From: CBDVBD01 sp965372135
Lineage (GTDB): Bacteria > Electryoneota > RPQS01 > CBDVBD01
Direction: 5' to 3'
DNA length: 33,752 bases
Assembly: GCA_965372135.1 (NCBI GenBank)
Contig: CBDVBD010000017.1
Location: 1 to 33,752, forward strand
Part shown: one piece after another, positions 32,506 through 33,752 of the stretch
Numbering within the stretch: position 1 is the stretch's first letter
How the letters are laid out: each line of letters opens with the position of its first letter
The notes under the pieces: model-generated
Database searches by the model: none
Seen by the model: the letters and a program-made list of their open reading frames with translations, nothing else
What the model was told of the DNA's origin: nothing
Position numbers and translations under genes: made by a program

Positions 32506-33029
32506 TATTCAGATTCTCCCTGGTTATCCGTTTCTATTTCCACAATCGGCACCCCGGCATCCACTAAATCCCCCACAGAAAAGTTAATACGTTTGACCAC
32601 CCCTTGCGACGGCGACCGGATTTCATTTTCCATCTTCATGGCTTCCACAATCACCAATGCCTGTCCCTCTTCTACCGTATCCCCTTCCTGCACCATCACC
32701 TTAATCAGATTTCCGGGCATTGGCGAAGTGATGGCACTCGGTGCAGCGCTTGATGCCCCAGTGCCCCCCCGCTGTCTATCAGCTTCCTTGGCAGCATCAT
32801 CCAGAATGATCACTTTCCCCCCAATATGTATGTACGTCCGTTCCTGATTTTGGGCTACAAACACACGTTGTAACCTGCCATCGACCGTCAAGCTGATTAG
32901 GTGATCGGATAATTGGCAGGTTTCTATAGCTAACTTCTCATCACCGATTGACACCTGGAGTTGGTCCCCATCGCCCTCAACTTTAACTTCAACCGAAGTT
33001 CCATTAACCAGGTATTCGTAAATCGCCAT
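32505..33029 (-). CDS. Biotin carboxyl carrier protein of an acyl-CoA carboxylase
   Basis: Protein of 174 residues. The biotin attachment site is EAMKME, biotinyl lysine K132, in a C-terminal biotinyl domain (about 101-172). The first 80 residues resemble the BT region between the carboxylase and biotin domains of 3-methylcrotonyl/propionyl-CoA carboxylase alpha chains, joined by an Ala/Gly linker. I chose the ATG at 33029 with GGAAG five bases upstream; the frame is open further to 33149 but overlaps the carboxylase. The gene thus carries what is normally the C-terminal part of one long alpha chain. It is 17 bases after the carboxylase stop. The substrate acyl-CoA is not decided. Confidence 0.88.
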   Translation of the reverse strand: MAIYEYLVNGTSVEVKVEGDGDQLQVSIGDEKLAIETCQLSDHLISLTVDGRLQRVFVAQNQERTYIHIGGKVIILDDAAKEADRQRGGTGASSAAPSAITSPMPGNLIKVMVQEGDTVEEGQALVIVEAMKMENEIRSPSQGVVKRINFSVGDLVDAGVPIVEIETDNQGESE

Positions 33030-33046
33030 AATCGCTTCCAGTTCAC

Positions 33047-33752
33047 TTACTCTGATTTGCCGATGTGCCAAGCGCCCAGTGTCTGCCATGGGGATGGCAT
33101 TTCCCGGGTTCCAGTGAAGGATGCCCCCGGCGTCTGCATATGTTTCCATATCGCCGCGGCTGCCAGGGCTAATTTATCGTCCTGACCGTCTTCTGCAGAT
33201 TCCACCTGCCACGGAGTTAAAAAGTTATCAATAAAGGAAGTGGTGGTATTTCCTTTCCAGAACTCCGGATGTTTCACGATATCTTTCAAAAAGGTAATAG
33301 GAGTTTCCACACCCAAGATGACATATTTATCAAGGGCTTGGATCATGCGACGGCAAACGGTATCACGGTCTTCACCCCAGCAGATTAACTTCGACAAGAT
33401 AGGATCGTAGTGTACTGTGACGTTCATCCCGGTGCGGATGCCGCTGTCCACACGGATTCCCGGTCCAACAGGCTCTTCTACCAACAACAGCGGTCCGCTG
33501 GAAGGCAAAAACCCGTTTACTGCGTCTTCTGCATATATCCGGCATTCAATGGCATGTCCGCGCGGTTGGATGTCATCCTGACGCAAAGTTAATTCTTCAC
33601 CCGCGGCGATACGTATTTGTTGTGCCACTAAATCCACACCAGTGGTACATTCAGTAACCGGATGTTCCACCTGGATCCGGGTGTTGACCTCAAGGAAGTA
33701 GAAGTCCTTGTTTTTATCCAGCAGGAATTCCACTGTGCCAGCATTTCGGTAT
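33047..33752 (-). CDS. Biotin carboxylase subunit, C-terminal part (cut by window edge)
   Basis: C-terminal part of a biotin carboxylase, at least 234 residues, running off the right edge: the frame continues from 33733 as YRNAGTVEF, the conserved stretch in this enzyme, so the GTG there is not a start. FYFLEVNTRIQVEHPVTE, RGHAIECRIYAED and HYDPILSKL are diagnostic. The last 70 residues, beyond the usual ATP-grasp end (FIDNFL), with SPWQTLGAWHIG, read as the first half of a BT domain. Together with the next gene it makes a split methylcrotonyl/propionyl-type alpha chain. It is ATP-dependent, carboxylating biotin on the carrier. Confidence 0.9.
   Translation of the reverse strand, partial: YRNAGTVEFLLDKNKDFYFLEVNTRIQVEHPVTECTTGVDLVAQQIRIAAGEELTLRQDDIQPRGHAIECRIYAEDAVNGFLPSSGPLLLVEEPVGPGIRVDSGIRTGMNVTVHYDPILSKLICWGEDRDTVCRRMIQALDKYVILGVETPITFLKDIVKHPEFWKGNTTTSFIDNFLTPWQVESAEDGQDDKLALAAAAIWKHMQTPGASFTGTREMPSPWQTLGAWHIGKSE

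Noticed and set aside
1..33752. tRNA, rRNA, CRISPR arrays, insertion sequences
   Set aside because: Gaps between genes are short, no repeat-spacer pattern or cloverleaf could be found by eye, and no transposase is present. A dedicated tRNA or CRISPR scan was not possible.

Overview
This window looks like a chromosomal segment from an uncultured or little-studied Gram-negative bacterium of the FCB (Fibrobacterota-Chlorobiota-Bacteroidota) neighbourhood. Clues are: a histidyl-tRNA synthetase whose motif 2 is of the Bacteroidota/eukaryote-like kind; a SecA of 1080 residues with long insertions; a TAnnTTTG / TTG promoter of the Bacteroidota type before smg; an outer-membrane barrel; lipoprotein and Tat signals; and HPr kinase beside lone mannose-type EIIA and EIIB. 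Several genes also have clear AGGAGG-type ribosome sites, which argues against a typical Bacteroidota member. A Marinimicrobia, KSB1, Calditrichota or similar lineage is possible, but I cannot place it to phylum from this alone.

Every supported gene lies on the minus strand, so transcription runs from high to low coordinates. From right to left: (1) 33.7-24.6 kb is acyl-CoA metabolism. It has a biotin carboxylase (cut by the window edge) and its biotin carrier, a GlcF-like Fe-S protein, a 63-residue protein, two acyl-CoA dehydrogenases around a metallo-beta-lactamase-fold hydrolase, a thiolase and a 3-hydroxyacyl-CoA dehydrogenase, then ilvE. (2) 24.6-15.9 kb is housekeeping: nusB, a phosphoesterase, secA, smg, topA, xerC and hpf. 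(3) 15.9-13.1 kb is a regulatory PTS module (hprK, EIIA, EIIB) whose last gene overlaps an MlaD/MCE lipid-transport gene. A hairpin plus T-run follows. (4) 13.0-8.1 kb holds adenine deaminase, a MobA/MocA-like nucleotidyltransferase, a POTRA-less Omp85-type barrel and a HEAT-repeat lipoprotein. (5) 8.1-5.4 kb is a three-gene cassette: a FAD/NAD(P) reductase without the thioredoxin-reductase CxxC, an RlmN/Cfr-like radical SAM enzyme lacking one of the two RlmN catalytic cysteines, and a class I methyltransferase. (6) 5.3-1.5 kb is an AmmeMemoRadiSam cassette (DUF362, radical SAM enzyme, MEMO, AMMECR1), followed by hisS.

The best candidates for something undescribed are two radical-SAM cassettes. 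In the AmmeMemoRadiSam cassette all four proteins carry Sec- or Tat-type export signals, which implies an envelope-located version, with a possible second cytoplasmic start for MEMO. The 5.4-8.1 kb cassette has tightly coupled genes, a reductase able in principle to feed electrons to the radical SAM enzyme, and a catalytic-residue pattern that does not fit RNA methylation as known for RlmN/Cfr. No tRNA, rRNA, CRISPR array, insertion sequence or phage gene was seen. No stretch above about 190 bases lacks a gene.
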